Positions 1 to 13,248 of a stretch of 64,000 bases of DNA are shown here, piece after piece (positions within the stretch are counted from its first letter, which is position 1; each line of letters opens with the position of its first letter). Under the pieces are notes generated by a model. That model saw only the letters and a program-made list of their open reading frames with translations. It was not told the DNA's origin and ran no database searches. A program made the position numbers and the translations under genes. The stretch is from Strigamia acuminata (taxonomy: Eukaryota > Arthropoda > Chilopoda > Geophilomorpha > Linotaeniidae): contig OX442323.1 of NCBI GenBank assembly GCA_949358305.1, positions 3,162,001 to 3,226,000 on the forward strand, read 5' to 3'.

Positions 1-3000
1 CTCGGCTTCGTAGATCGGCCTCAGCTCGCCGGGGGACGGCGTGGGCGAATTGGTGCGCGCGGTTCCGCCGAAAAAGGGCAGCGGCAGAAAGCGGTGTTTC
101 TTGACCGGGGTCGAATTGTACGAAGGCGGCGGAGTGGCGCCCGTCGGAACGAGTTTCTTGGGGGCCATGTCTTTTTTCGCGGCTTGTTTGTTTCTGACTA
201 GCGGCGAATCGTCGCTGCTGTAGACCTGACTATTGGAATCTAAATACAGTCCGCTCGAATTCATCTGCAAATTGTTTGAATTGATTTATGGAATTTTTAT
301 TTTTTATTTTTATTTCGTTACTTTGTCTTGGTGGGGGTGTTTGGACACAACTACCGTGTTGCAAACTGATAGAAGTAGAAAAAAGTCTTGTATACGTTGA
401 CTCTGCGCGGTCATGTGTATCTGAGCGTGCGGGCTGTTCGTCATGAGTTGCAAATCCATTTGAGACAGTTCTTGTTGCAAGTGCGGGTTGACTTCGAAAT
501 CGGAGTTTTCGCGCTGAGAAATTTAAAACTTGAAATTTTAAATTACCGTATATCCTCGTGTGTAATGCGATCCGCGTATAATGTGAGCTAGGAATTTTGC
601 AAGAAAATAAGCCCTAAAATGGCATGTCCACCTACAATGCGAACTGTTAATCTGATTTTTTTTCAAGACTGTCTTTTTGCTTATGCTTAAGTCTAATATT
701 GATGATGGTTATTTAGATATAAAATTTTTTTTAAAAAAAGTGAAATTTTAATGGAAAAAATTAAAATTTTACCGAGAAAAATAAAATTTCAATGAAAAAA
801 TTAAAATTTCAATGAAAAAATTAAAATTTCAATGAAAAAATTAAAATTTCAATGAAAAAATTAAAATTTCAATGAAAAAATTAAAATTTCAATGAAAAAA
901 TTGAAATTTCAATAAAAAAATTGAAATTTCAATGAAAAAATTGAAATTTTAATGAAAAAAATTGAAATTTCAAAGAAAAAATTGAAATTGAAATTGTTTA
1001 CCATATTCTAATTGAAATTTCAATTTTTTCATTGAAATTTTAATTTTTTTATTGAAATTTTATTTTTCTCAGTAAAATTTTAATTTTTTCTATTGAAATT
1101 TCACTTTTTTTAAAAAAAAATTATATCTAAACAACCATTATCATCGACGAATGTTACAATATCCGTTTCCTGTTTGGTTACAAAAGCCAGGGAGGCTCTT
1201 AATCGAGAAAATACGGTCATCTGAACCTCTAACGTTAAGGTGGTGTTTTTCTCCCTTAATTCCTCGCATTATACGCGAACATATACGGTGTATAACATAT
1301 GCTATCCAAGTGACCTTACCGAGTTTCTGCTGGACGTATACATTTCTCGCGTACTGTGGACATCGGCACTTGCATCTAGAATTTAAATTTACGAGAGTGT
1401 TGATTACGAGTTCGTTTTTCAGAATATAGTTTACAATGCTGCAAATTGTTGTTCGCAATCGAGCAAAGCGAAAAAAAGTTAATTGACAATTTTCAATTCT
1501 AAATTCACTTCGCTGCAATGAAAACAGAAACTTTGCGCAAAAAATAAATTTCGCTAGTCGCTTTGCAGCGTCGTAAACTAGCCTTTAGTCACCGTACTTT
1601 CGGACACACTGGCGTAATTATGATTGTAATCAATCCCGCCTATTGTACATCGTCTGAAAATCATTTGATTCTCCGTAAGAGTTCCGGTCTTGTCGCAAAA
1701 TATGTGTTGGACTTGTCCGAGTTCTTCTGGAATGTTAAGAGCACGACATTCAAGGCGCTTGTTGGTGGCAGCATCGTATAGTTCAAGATCGTTATGGATA
1801 TGGAATACTTGGCCCAGCTTAATGATCTCCACGGACACGTAAAGTGACAGCGGAATCATAACCTAAAAAAATTTTTTTTAATTTTTTTTTATTTAATTTA
1901 ATTTAGAAGGTGAATGAATGGAAATCGCACCTGAAGAATTATTACAAAGGTCCAGAAGGCGAGGAAACCCTCGTATGCCGGGTTCCGTTGATTGAGGTCG
2001 CCCAAAGGGACAAAAGGCACAGATTCGTTTGTTTTAAAGGAAGACAGCCACACACCACTTCCTGTTTATAAAAAATTGGTGAGTTAAAGGTGTTTTATTT
2101 TTTATGTAAAATTGTGGATGTAAGACCTGTGGCTCCAATGAAACATAAGACGATAAGTATCAGCACACACCACATGACATCCCAATTCATACGTTTCTCT
2201 AGTTTACTGCGCTTGTATCGTGGACCGCCATTGTTTAGCATGGCTTTAGTCTCGTGACCTGTGGATGAGGGAAACGGTCAATGGGATGTTAAGAGTTGGA
2301 AATTTTGCAATTCGAGCCAGGGACGGATCTAATACTACGTTTACATGCGCAATAAAAATAGTTCGAGTTGACTCGAATTAAACAACCTTCTGCGAGGGAT
2401 TATTCACTACTCGAATAATCTTCGTCATCCCTGTTTACATGACAGTTGTGCACACGGAATATTTCAGCTCACTCGAAATATTCCGTGCAAACGTAGTATA
2501 GGAAATGTACAACTGAAAAATGAGTGACGTTTGTGTCCATTTTTTCACTTGGCAATTTTTTGGCATAAAAATAATTGTTTTTGGCATAAAAATTAAGTTT
2601 TATGGTCTAAAAATGAATTTTTTGGCATAAAAATTAGGTTTTATGGTCTAAGAATGAACTTTTTGGCAGGTAAAAGAATATTTCTCGCAATTTTTAATTT
2701 TTCTCCGTCCCTGATTCGATTATTTATGTCGAGTAATTATGTTGATTGACCTGCGTAGACCACAATTCCCTCGACGAAATCAGTATTTTTAAGCACACAA
2801 TCTCTCAGTAAAAGGTTATCTTTAGTAACCGGTGTTGGATCATCGTTTGCTTGCATACTAAAAGAAAAATGCTATTAATACATCGCTCAATTGTCCAGAA
2901 AATTAAAGCATACGTACACGGAACCGTGAAATCGATAGATCTTACTATTTGGCAAATCGCAATCGACCGTACTTCGATACATGCTCGGATGAAACGTTCC

Positions 3001-6000
3001 TTTCTAAACATAAAAAAAAAAATCCCAGTAATTACCACGTACCGAAAATGAAAAAAGAAAAACATTTCCAAGAGCATAATAAATAACCGCTTCGACAACC
3101 GTGCACGCTAGTACACGATTTGTTGTTGTTTGAAGCGAAATGAAAAGTTTCTAATCATTCTTTTATTTGTCCCAACTGGCATTGGCCCAGAAAAGTGTGT
3201 ACACTGTCAGCTGTGCACGCACGCTTCATTCTTAAGTTGTCAACCTTTCTTATACCGCGACAACACCCCGAATCGATGATCGCATGCGTAGTTATGTCCA
3301 TTAAATCAATTTATGGCGCATTTAAAATTAATGCCCAAATTCATTCATATCAATTTCGTACCTGCGACACGAGCCCTGAAACGACCTGTCTCTGTTTGAG
3401 GTTGCTTTCTCCATCGATATTCGCCGTTTCGATGTAACAAACGCCCTGCTCGTCGCTCGATCGAAGCAACAATATATCGGCGGGGATCAATTCGTTGCAA
3501 GACAAATGGACTATGTCCCCAACTTTGACGTTTTTCCATAGCACTTTGACGTAACGACCAGCAGAACTGCAATTAAAAGGAGAATCAATTATTTATTTGA
3601 TACTAAACGGATTTTTATTCGGATTTAATTATTAGAGTGTTTGGTTAAGTCGGAATTGTGGAGTAATTGATGTTGGTGATCTAATAACACTAAAAAGCAT
3701 GAACATTTGGTGACATAATGTTGCGCAATTCGTGCTATAATGCACCAAGGTCGTGCTGGGAACTTAAAATAAGAAAATGAGTTGAGAAAAAAAAAATGGT
3801 GGCGCAACAACATCTGGTCAGCATCTTTGGATGTTTGTTTACGAAAAAATGGATGACATTTATTTCTTTTTTTTTCTAATTGCGGGTTGTGTTTTCGTTT
3901 TGAAGTTCGTGAAATATTCATTAATTCCGTGAAATTGGAACATCGATTAGTTTTGTTTTGTGTCGTAGCAACAAAATAGAAGAAGAAGAAAAAAATGAAA
4001 GTCGATGAAAGAAGATTTAAATAGGAAGATATTTATTATTAGAGAGTTAAAGAGTAGATTGTTTTAGTTTTTCACGTCAAAACTGAGTGATATAAATCCA
4101 TTCTATCATCATCGAAGGTCGTAAACAACACAAACCGTGAATTCCTTCGGCCTTACACATCGCAAGATCCTGGAAGTATTTTTTCTTTTTTTTTTGTAAT
4201 TTTTCAAAAGAAACTTGAATAACAATTCCCACAAATTATATTCCGAGTTTTCGGTTAAATCGAGGGAAAAAAAATTTTTGTTTGAGTCCAATTTCTGATA
4301 AGTTCTCGCGATAAACGTTTATCCGTGCACTTTGAATGTTTATTGAATTTCTTCATTTAAACCGAACGTGTTTGTATAGGTTGTCAAGGAAGCGAGTAAA
4401 CAATGTTTAAACACAAATAAAAACCGTTAGTCATTTGGTAAAGTGCTCGAAACGGGGAGAAATTCAAATTCCCAAGGATAAACTCGAAAACCTTGTAACA
4501 CAAATCGCCCATTCATTTATTCCCACACAAACACTTCGCCATATCAGCGCCATTACGTAACAAACTTTGCCCTTTTTTTCCAACTTTCTTCTTCTCCTCC
4601 TTCCGCGAATTAAAAACGCTTTTTAATTCGCAGTTCACATCCGGGGAACAAAAAAAAAAAAACACCCAACCTTAAAATACAACTAGAGCGCTATCAAATT
4701 TCGGTTTAAATCGCATTACATCATTTATTTATCACCTGATTCGAACGAGGAAAAAAATAAAAAATTCGCTTCCAAGTCCCAACTAACCTAAATATTTTTC
4801 CGTGAAAACTAGAAAGGAAAAATGGAAAACCGCGGCTTAAATTAGCCAAGCAGTCCCCACCGAGTTAAATTTAGTCCATTCAGCCAAAATAAATATCACA
4901 AATTGCAAAATTGTTCATTAATTTAAACAAAAAAAAACAAAAAACATTTCTCTCTATCTCTCCCGAGTTAATTAAAGCAACAATCATGATAAATGTTGAT
5001 AGACCAACATAACCGAGGTTATTGATGCGCATTAAAACACATAAATTCGCAAATAGGTCATGTGATTGCCTCATATTGAGCTTCATAACCTCCACCCGAG
5101 CTAGATTGCGTCACACTCGGATTTCGAGTCCAGTTTACTCGATACTCCGTGTGTGGACCGCTCAAACACACATGGCTGAAAATCCAAAAATAAACGCGTT
5201 GCGGCGGAAATATTGCCTCGATTCCATTTAGTTGATTGGGTGCAACGACCATCCGAGAATTGTTGTAATTAAAAGCCACGTTGGTGGATTTTTTCATTAG
5301 TCACGCAGCGCCAGGGAAGTGTATTAGCAGTCGATATATTAAAATATGGGCATTAAAGGGCCACAAATTGGCATAGAAAAGGCCAATAACCTTTCATCCG
5401 ACAGAAGTGCATTGCGCCCTTGACTAGGCCTTGAAAAATGTAAATACCAGCGTTCGAAGGTACCTGGAAGAATGTGGTAATTTTAGAATGGGAAAAAATG
5501 AAATGAGAGAAATTTTTATTTCGATATCGAAATGGCGGAATAGGAATTTTTGTAATTTTTGTAATTTAAGTTGTGGGTCAAGGTTTTGGGTCGACCGATT
5601 GATCGGAGTTTTTCAGTGTCACACGGACACAAGTGTAAGCAAGAAATGTGCTCGCTGCGCGCTTATTGATTCGGCCAACCCAAATAAGGATTGTTTTATT
5701 CGGTTGGCCGAGTGTTTTCCTCCGCTTTTTATCGTTTTTCGCTGGAACGGCGTCGCAGTTTTCGCAGTGAAATTATTATTATTTTTTGTTATTTATCACC
5801 GGATTGGACGGACGTTTTAATCGAAAATGTTGCTTGTTGGCACGTGAAGGCAAACACCGTACACCCGCATCCATTTTGTATGTCATTACGCAAATTGAGG
5901 CTTGAATAATTGTTTCACGGTGTTTCGCAGAAAGGGAAATATTTAATAACGCTTCCGTCTAAACTCGGTTAACCGTGCACGAATTCTTTTCGCCTTCGCA

Positions 6001-7173
6001 TTCCGTCGCCCGAGTCAACAAACCAACAATTTCGTGACTTGGAAAACGAAATGCTATTCGGGGGCTCCAGATGATAAATAAATAGAATTTGGGGCCTCTA
6101 GACCAATATTTTTTAGTGGCCCCAAACAAAAAAAATAGAATTTGGGCCCCTAGATCAATATTTTTCAGTGGCCCCAAATAAACAAATAGAATTTGAGGCC
6201 CCTAGATCAATATTTTTCAGGCCCCAAACAAATAAATAGAATTTGGGGCCTCTAGATCAATATTTTTCGGGGGCCCCAAATAAATAAATAGAAATTAGGG
6301 CCTTTAGATCAATATTTTTCAGGGGCCCCGAACAAACAAATAGAATTTAGGGCCTCTAGATCAATATTTTTCAGGGGCCCCAAACAAACAAATAGAATTT
6401 GGGCCCCCTAGATCAATATTTTTCAGGGGTCCCAAATAAAATAGAATTTGGGGCCCCTAGATCAATATTTTTCAGGGGTCCCAAATAAAATAAAATTTAG
6501 GGCCCTGGAATGATATTTTTCGGGGGCCCCAGACAAATAAATAGAAATTGGGTGCCGGGAGTGATATTTTTCAGGGGCCCCGGATAAATAAATAGAAATT
6601 GGGGCCCTGGAGTGATATTTTTCAGGGGCCCGGGATAAATAAATATAATTTGGGGCCTCTGGGTCGTATTCAGTGAAGTTTTGCTCGTGTTTCTACTTGC
6701 CTCGTATATACACGACATGTGGAATTATTAATCCGTTTATCGGATTTATATCTCCGTCGGTCTTCGAAAATATCCTTGATGGCGGTCACACCGAGCACGA
6801 AAATCACAGGAATCATGGCAATCTCCTTGCCAAAGGCGTTGATTTGGGGCACCCAGTTGAGAAGAACGATGAAGAGAAAGTATAAGTTCGCGAATCGATG
6901 GAACTGTTCGAAAAGGTTCTTTGGTAGGAAAGAGAGCAATGTGTATTTAGTTGTCCGGATTTTGTTGCCCAAACAGCCGTAGTTCGGGTGTTGCTCGCTG
7001 GCCACATTGTCCGCAACAGTGTGGTTTGGCACGACCGTTCGGTGCTTCACTTCTTCCGCGCGCGTTTCTTTCTTCCAGAATAACAGTTTGTCCAAAAACG
7101 TTGACGCGCGGCTTATGGCGCTCTGAGAGCTCGCTGGTCGTACACTGCTGGTCCTGTTTTTCCGCGCCGACAT
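1..7173 (-). CDS. ATP10: ATP10-type phospholipid-transporting P4-ATPase, N-terminal part (C-terminus beyond window)
   Basis: Class 5 P4-ATPase (flippase) moving phospholipid across the plasma or endosomal membrane. Exons on the minus strand, 5' to 3': 7173-6701, 3566-3362, 3003-2918, 2857-2751, 2258-2127, 2061-1931, 1862-1593, 513-396, 264-1; phases agree for the exons checked. Visible landmarks are the N-terminal [14 protein letters not shown] membrane segment, the actuator region ([15 protein letters not shown] then [17 protein letters not shown], the family's DGET-type loop), [14 protein letters not shown], and the phosphorylation motif [15 protein letters not shown] with its catalytic Asp. 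The low-complexity stretch after it and the RPIYEAE ending (leading into the family's SPDE motif) match the ATP10 insert. Start is the ATG at 7173. The first intron (3567-6700) is 3.1 kb and begins with GC instead of GT. The nucleotide-binding and C-terminal membrane parts lie outside the window. Family assignment is strong; the ATP10A/B/D choice is not possible. Confidence 0.93.
698..1150. mobile_element. AT-rich fold-back element in an ATP10 intron
   Basis: The two ends are inverted copies: GATGATGGTTATTTAGATAT near 703 pairs with ATATCTAAACAACCATTATC near 1123. The homology continues inward through alternating AAAAAATTGAAATTTC-type units. The centre is a tandem array of about 20 bp units (ATTAAAATTTCAATGAAAAA). 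No coding capacity is visible. This looks like a non-autonomous fold-back element. Target-site duplications were not resolved, so a simple expanded palindromic minisatellite remains possible. Confidence 0.6.
2333..2500. mobile_element. Short MITE-like element with TACTACGTTT terminal inverted repeats
   Basis: TACTACGTTTACATGCG at the left end and its partner CGTGCAAACGTAGTA at the right form imperfect terminal inverted repeats of about 15 bp around a 170 bp non-coding body. The body contains further inverted GTTCGAGTT/ACTCGAA pieces. It lies in an ATP10 intron. A flanking TA on both sides would suit a Tc1/mariner-type MITE, but that is inference. Confidence 0.5.
6050..6660. repeat. Minisatellite of ~55 bp units in ATP10 intron 1
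   Basis: About eleven imperfect copies of a unit built around TAGATCAATATTTTTCAGGG followed by GCCCC and AAATAAATAGAATTTGGGGC. The later copies carry a GGAGTGATATTTTTC variant. The array sits just downstream of the GC donor of the first ATP10 intron (donor at 6700). Confidence 0.85.
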
Positions 7174-7805
7174 TGTCAATCATCTAAAACAAAAAATGCA
7201 GAAAAAAATACATCAGTACAACATCCGCGTTCTATTCGAGCCGTTTACGGGTTTAGAGAAATCCATGGAAACGTGACAAACTGAACGAGGTCAAGGCTGA
7301 TCTATCGCCAATAAGTTTTGTCTTTTATTTTTTTTCTATTAAGTTTCGATTTTTGGTGTTCTGGTTTCTGTTTTGGGTCATCAGAAAGTAATTACAACAG
7401 ATGTTTTTTTTTTTGGTTTTTTTTGGTTTTTTTTTTTTTTTTAATTTATTTAATTATTTTGTAATTTCGTACGGATGAAAATAAATTAATGGTGGCTTTA
7501 AGAGTGTTTGTTTTGCTTTTTTTAAACTCTGTTTCTGAGTTTTTCAATTTTTTTTTTGTTTTTTTTTTGTGAAGGATAACTTGTTGACATCGTCGTCAAA
7601 CCCGTGTAAACTCACCTTTCACACTATTCCACGCGTTGTTTCTGTTAGAATATCATTCTGCAAGCTTGTTTCCTTAACTGATTCGCAGTTTTCTGGTAAT
7701 CCATGGAATCCTAAGCCATCAAAGCACAAGCACAAACCCCTACTGCCGACTATCACCTAGATACTATTTGGCCACATCACGATGCCTGCCAAACTCCGTC
7801 AAATG

Positions 7806-7863
7806 CTCCGCCCATTTATTCTCGATTGGCTCAGACAGTCACGTGACGGCCTATCCAACCAAT
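7806..7863. promoter_or_regulatory. Putative shared promoter elements between ATP10 and COMMD8
   Basis: The 838 bp between the divergent starts (7173 and 8012) holds a tight cluster of known proximal-promoter motifs: a GC-box-like CTCCGCCC (7806), an inverted CCAAT box (ATTGG, 7825), the palindromic E-box TCACGTGAC (7839) and a forward CCAAT (7859). The cluster is about 150 bp upstream of COMMD8. Poly-T-rich DNA at 7310-7570 fills the rest. The motifs are seen; their use is inferred. Confidence 0.45.
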
Positions 7864-8011
7864 AGCGTGGAGTTGGTGATAACTTTCGCGGTTTCGACTA
7901 CGAATTGTGACGACAAAAATGTACTTCTTGGTATAACAAAATGGAAAATTCATACGTCATATCCATGAAAAGAGAGAGAGATATTAAAAACACATCGCTT
8001 CGGTTTTAAAC

Positions 8012-8685
8012 ATGGTGGACGAAGCGGCTGGGGAGGATTCTGGCTTACAATTACTTAATCGATGTCCCGCAAACGCACTGCCCCAGTTTTTACACGAGGT
8101 TGTAGATGAAATCTGTCGAGATAAGGCCGTAACATTTAATAAATACGAAAATCAATGGAATGCGGACGAATGGACGACACTGACGAGTGTTTTGAAGCGC
8201 TTTATCAATGTTTGCGCACGAAATGACGTATGAAATTATCATGTTTTGATTGATTTGATTACATAAACAAATTTTCATTTTGCAGCACGTACCGACCGTG
8301 AACGGCCTAAGCCGAGACATCCATCAAAACATCGAGAATTGCATCGCAATAAGACGCGAAGAATTGCGAGAACATTTAATCGATAAAACTTGTGCCATTT
8401 CCGAGACGTATTTGAGAGATTTTGATTGGACGGCGAAAGTATAATAAAATCGTAATAATTAACTGTAATAATAATAATAATTATTGTAATCGAATTCCGT
8501 TGCAGTACGTACTTGGCAGCGATTCAATGGTTTCGATAAAGAAACCGCTATTAACGTTGGATTTAGAATTGAAACAAGTTGAAAAGTCGAAAATTGTGAG
8601 CGTAGAAATGACCAAAGAAGATTTATTGAAACTAATAAACAATCTAGAAACCGCACAAAAGAATATGATGGATTTAAAAGCGTAG
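8012..8685 (+). CDS. COMMD8: COMM domain-containing protein 8
   Basis: Three exons, 8012-8227, 8286-8438 and 8506-8685, all with GT-AG introns (58 and 67 bp) and in phase, giving 182 residues, the usual length for COMMD8 (about 183). The all-helical N-terminal part contains LPQFLHEVVDEICRDK. The C-terminal COMM domain runs from about residue 115, with DFDWTAKYVLGSDSM, then the strand LLTLDLELKQ and SVEMTKEDLLKLINNLE, where the family has its conserved Leu/Asn-rich helix. COMMD proteins assemble as hetero-oligomers in the Commander complex, which recycles endosomal membrane proteins with retriever and CCDC22/CCDC93. The gene is divergent from ATP10. Nothing looks damaged. Confidence 0.95.
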
Positions 8686-9950
8686 CAATGTATATTAAAT
8701 AAATATAAAACAAAACTCGGATGTAATTATTTGTAATTCGGTTGATTATTAAAATCTTTGTTGTTGAAAATGGCTGAAAATAAAATCAAAAACGTATGAG
8801 GAGATTTAATCTGACTCACGAGGCTAGGGGGCCCAGAGAGGATAAAAAATAAAATATTTTCTTGAATAAATGTAACTACGGCGCTACTAAAGGGTCCATC
8901 AACCCAACTTGCATACTGAAAATGTTTATTTTGCGTCGAATTAAAAATCGCGGCGTTTTTTGTGCATTTGTCGGACATTTAGATTGCAAAGCACGAAAGA
9001 AATGGTTCGTATGTAATTAAATAAAAATAATTTATTTCATTTGTTTCGAGTTTCGAAAGAAACGAACGTAATCGGTCAATTATTAGATGCAGACCGGAAG
9101 CAGTTTCGGCGCTTGTTACGACCAGCGATCACACATTTCCGGTACAGGCGGCACTAACCAAAGTACCAAACGCGTGTGGGCCGTGTGAAGCAGGTGAAGC
9201 CCAATATCGTTCGAAGTTGACGTGAATTTTATTAGATGGCGTGAAATCGCTAAGAGTAAGCATTCGTTCGCCTCTCGATTAGCCCGTGTTTGAAACTGGC
9301 CGCGTTTTCGCCCGATTTGCGTGCACAAATTCGTCGTGTTCTGCACGAAAAAAATGCAAATTTAGCATAAAAATGTGCGTAAAAAGCCGTAACAAGGTCG
9401 TACGTTACCCCCCGCTCGTTGTTCGGTCGAGTAGCGTATTCGTTTCGATCGTTTGAATCGAAATGAATGGATTGGGCCTAGTGTGAATTCGTGTTTGGGT
9501 TTTTGTGTTAAGCCTACTCATTTGTTGGAAAGAATGAAGTGACGGAAAATTTTTTGTTTTATTTATTTGTGACAGGGTGCCTGCAGAAGTGAAAGGCCTA
9601 TTCCGAACGCAGTATTGGTTGGTATTAATGTTTTTGTGAAATTTGGAAGTGAATGTGGTGGGACGAGTAGCGATTGGAATAAAAATTGTTTTTTTTTTTA
9701 GGACATATCTCAAATTTGGCGTGAGAAAATATCACTTTGTTGATTATAAGCACAACGGAGCATCACGTCAACGGTGGAGCGGTGTCCTTGCAAAACTCCT
9801 TCACATTATTAGTAAGTATCGTGGTGGATTTGTGCGAGTGGCTAAGCGACTATTCACGCAATGGGCCGGTTAAAATTAAATCGTTATACGAATCGATGAA
9901 TTTCGGAATTATTTGTAAAGTAGCGAAACATTTTGGAATTTCGAAAAAAT
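8686..9950. other. Intergenic DNA between COMMD8 and DCUN1D, no gene recognised
   Basis: No conserved coding region is visible. About 93 bp (9238-9330) reappears in inverted orientation with small differences at 19960-20051, so part of this spacer was copied into the repeat island. Some of the sequence may be an untranslated first exon or promoter of DCUN1D, but no evidence decides this. Confidence 0.6.
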
Positions 9951-10760
9951 TCGAGTCAATTTGAATAAATTTGGAAATAATTCATGAAGTAGACTAAATT
10001 TCTATGAATTTCGATTAAATTTCACGAAACTTTGATGATTTTTTTATTAAATTCCACTAAATTTTGATGAATTTTGATTAAATTTTACGAAATTTCGATG
10101 AATTTTGATGAATTTCGATTAAATTTCACTATGTTTTGATGAATTTCGATTAAATTCCACTAAATTTTGATGAATTTTGAGTTAATTCCACGAAATTTTG
10201 ATGAATTTTGAGTTAATTCCACGAAATTTTGATGAATTTTGAGTTAATTCCACGAAATTTTGATGAATTTTGAGTTAATTCCACGAAATTTTGATGAATT
10301 TTGAGTTAATTCCACGAAATTTTGATAAGTTTTGACTAAATTTTGATGAATTTTGATAAATTTTGACTAAATTTTGATGAATTTTGACTAAATTTTGATG
10401 AATTTTGACTAAATTTTGATGAATTTTGTCTACATTTTGATGAATTTTTACTAAATTCCACGAAATTTTGATGAATTTTGTCTACACTTTGATGAATTTT
10501 GACTGAATTCCACGAAATTTTGATGAATTCTTACTAAATCCCACGAAATTTTGATAAATTTTTACTAAATTCTACGAAATTTTGATAAATTCTGACTAAA
10601 TTTTGATGAATTTTGACTAAATTCACGAAATTTGTTGAATTTAGTCTAAATTTAGATGAATTTCGAGTAAATTTGTATAACTTGTGATAAATTTAGACTA
10701 AATTCACAAAATTTTGATGAATTTTGTGTAAATTCGTATAACTTGTGATGAATTTCCCCA
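9950..10760. repeat. Minisatellite of ~31 bp units upstream of DCUN1D
   Basis: Roughly 25 imperfect copies of units such as CCACGAAATTTTGATGAATT followed by TTGAGTTAATT. Units shift gradually between GAGTTAATT, GACTAAATT and GTCTACATT variants, which indicates local slippage or gene conversion. The array ends about 150 bp before the DCUN1D start codon. Confidence 0.88.
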
Positions 10761-10914
10761 GATACAATTGTATTAATTTATGTTGAATACGTGACAGATT
10801 TCTACAAAAATCGGTTTACTTAGTGCGTATTTTTTGTCACGACAGACGTTGTGTGATAGGAAAGCAAGAACCACCCAAGATTCAAACGCATACTTTAATT
10901 TAGTGCCTCAAAAG

Positions 10915-13248
10915 ATGCCTCCGAAACGAAGAAAATGTGACTCGTCAGAAGAGGATTACACAAATTACGGGAAAAAATCCAGAACATGGTGGGTATTCGA
11001 CACGAAAACGGAAAAATTCGGGTGAAACTCCGATGGGGCGCACAAATGTTAGATCTGTCTGTAGTAAAGGTTATGTAATTCTGTAGTGATCGACAGCATT
11101 ACATAGAATCATCTTTTACAAATGAAATATTACTTCTCACTTTAGGACTGGATTTGTTCATTTATAAAAAGATTGGTTCAGTTTGTTGTAATCCTGCCAT
11201 ATAAAGCATGGAATTATCCGAATCCGAGTAAGTTCTTAATAGCAGAAGATTTTAATTTTTTTTTTTATAAATTTTTTTATAAATTTTTTTTTTTTATAAA
11301 ATTTTTTTGTTTTTGTTTTTATAAAAATAATAAATTTATCCGTTCGGGTCCGAGGCGACGATGCTTTTGTTAGAGCGGTTTTTTAAATGTTAAATCGCTA
11401 TAAATATCCAACCTTGGTGCCAGGAAAGTGGGATGGGACTCAAAGTGTTTATGTAATAGGACTAGGAAATGAGTGATCAAGACGGGAAGTGTTTAAGGTA
11501 TTTTACACGGGTCAAACGGACCGTTTTGTGCAGGAATTTAGACGTTTCACGTGCGAGGTTTTGATTTTTGGACTCGATTTTTGCATTTTTTTGGTTTTTT
11601 TGGGGGTTTTTAAATTTGTTGTGGACAAAGGCGGGTTTCGTGTATATTTTATATATTTTTTTTATACATTTTGTTGTTTTTTCTGCGTTTATTTTTCAGT
11701 AGTCGACGGTCTCCTAGATCCAATGATTCGGAATGGGATTTCTCACAAAAGCGATGCAAAACTTGGTTTCATGAATATACAAGTGAATATATCCGCTTTT
11801 TACCGTCGGATTTGGTTTGATTTAACGTTTTTGATTCGATTTCAGCCCCTGACGACCCCCAAATCATCGGTCCTGAAGGAATGGAAAAGTTTTGTGAGGA
11901 TATCGGCGTTGAACCTGAAAATGTACGACGAAATCGAGAATTTTTCCGGGCCCCGTCGTATAAAAAAATTTAGAAAATTTAGAAAATTGGGAAATTCGAC
12001 GATTTCGGACATAAAATGTGTCTAAATAATTTTGTGCGGGGCCCCGGTGATTTTTTTTTGCGTTTTAAAACGAGTTTTGTCGATTTGTTTCAGATTGTAA
12101 TGTTAGTTTTGGCTTGGAAAATGGAAGCGAAACAGATGGGTTTTTTTACGATAGAAGAATGGCTCAGAGGATTGACGGATTTACAGTAATTTAAATGTTT
12201 TGTGTTTTAATTTTTGTTGACATTTGTTTGATTTGTTGACAGATGCGACTCCATCGAAAAAATTCAAGCAAAATTAGAACACCTACGCTCTATACTGAAC
12301 GATTCTGCAACTTTTAAAATTATCTATAGATACGCTTATGATTTTGCGAGGGTGTGACGCGTGATTTTGTCGGTTGGTTGATTTTGGAATTTTATTGATT
12401 TTTGTGTGTTCCAGGACAAAGATCAAAGAAGTATGGAAATAGAAACTGGAAAAGCGATGCTTCAATTGCTGCTAGGAAAGCACTGGTCTTTATATAGTTC
12501 TTTTCATCGATTTTTAGACGTATGTGGAATTTGTTTTGGTTATTTTTCGTTGGTTTTCATTCGTACATTTGTCTCGTTTGACAGGAATCAAAGTATAAAG
12601 TTATTAACAAAGATCAATGGTGCAACATTTTGGAATTCAGTAGATCTATACATTCTGATTTATCCAATTATGATGAAGATGGAGCATGTAATAATCGCTC
12701 GATATTGTTCACGGAGCCGGGACAAGGGTTTTGTGCAAATCCAACGCTTTTTTACGAGCAACAAACGCTAGAAATGCATGAATATGATGTTTTTTAGACC
12801 AAAAATGCACGAAAATGTTGATTTTTAGACAGAAAATGCACGAAAATCTTGATTTTTAGACAGAAGATGAACGAAAATCTTGATTTTTAGACAAGAAATG
12901 CACGAAAATCTTGATTTTAGGACTGAAAATGCACGAAAATGCTCAAAAATCTTGATTTTACGACTGAAAATGCTCGTAATTATTAATTTTTAGACAGAAA
13001 ATACACGAAAATCTTGATTTTAGGACTGAAAATGCTCGTAATTATTGATTTTTAGACAGAAAATGCACGAAATTCTTGATTTTTAGACTGAAAATGCTCG
13101 TAATTAATTGTTGGAGACGCTAGATCCTTGTTCCGCCACCGATAGTTGACTTTTATTAGTGCTTTTCTAATATTTGTGTTTTTCAGGGCCAGTGCTACTA
13201 GACGAATTTGTAGAGTGGCTGAAAGCGATTCCTCCGGAACGAGCATGA
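10915..13248 (+). CDS. DCUN1D5: DCN1-like protein (DCUN1D4/5 type), cullin neddylation co-E3
   Basis: Eight exons: 10915-10988, 11700-11782, 11846-11922, 12094-12185, 12243-12351, 12415-12519, 12585-12687 and 13187-13248, all GT-AG and in phase, encoding 234 residues (human DCUN1D5 is about the same). The basic N-terminus [14 protein letters not shown] resembles the nuclear-localising start of DCUN1D4/5. The potentiating-neddylation domain follows, with [47 protein letters not shown] and the C-terminal cullin-binding segment [32 protein letters not shown]. The protein promotes NEDD8 transfer to cullins by bridging cullin and UBC12. The 499 bp last intron contains a minisatellite. Exon 7 and that intron were copied twice into the 31-35 kb island. 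The paralogue number (4 or 5) is uncertain. Confidence 0.94.
12780..13115. repeat. Minisatellite in the last DCUN1D intron
   Basis: About ten imperfect copies of ATGCACGAAAATCTTGATTT followed by TTAGACAGAAA. The same unit family begins the intron pieces present in the two duplicate arms near 31.95 and 35.09 kb, so the array predates that duplication. Confidence 0.85.
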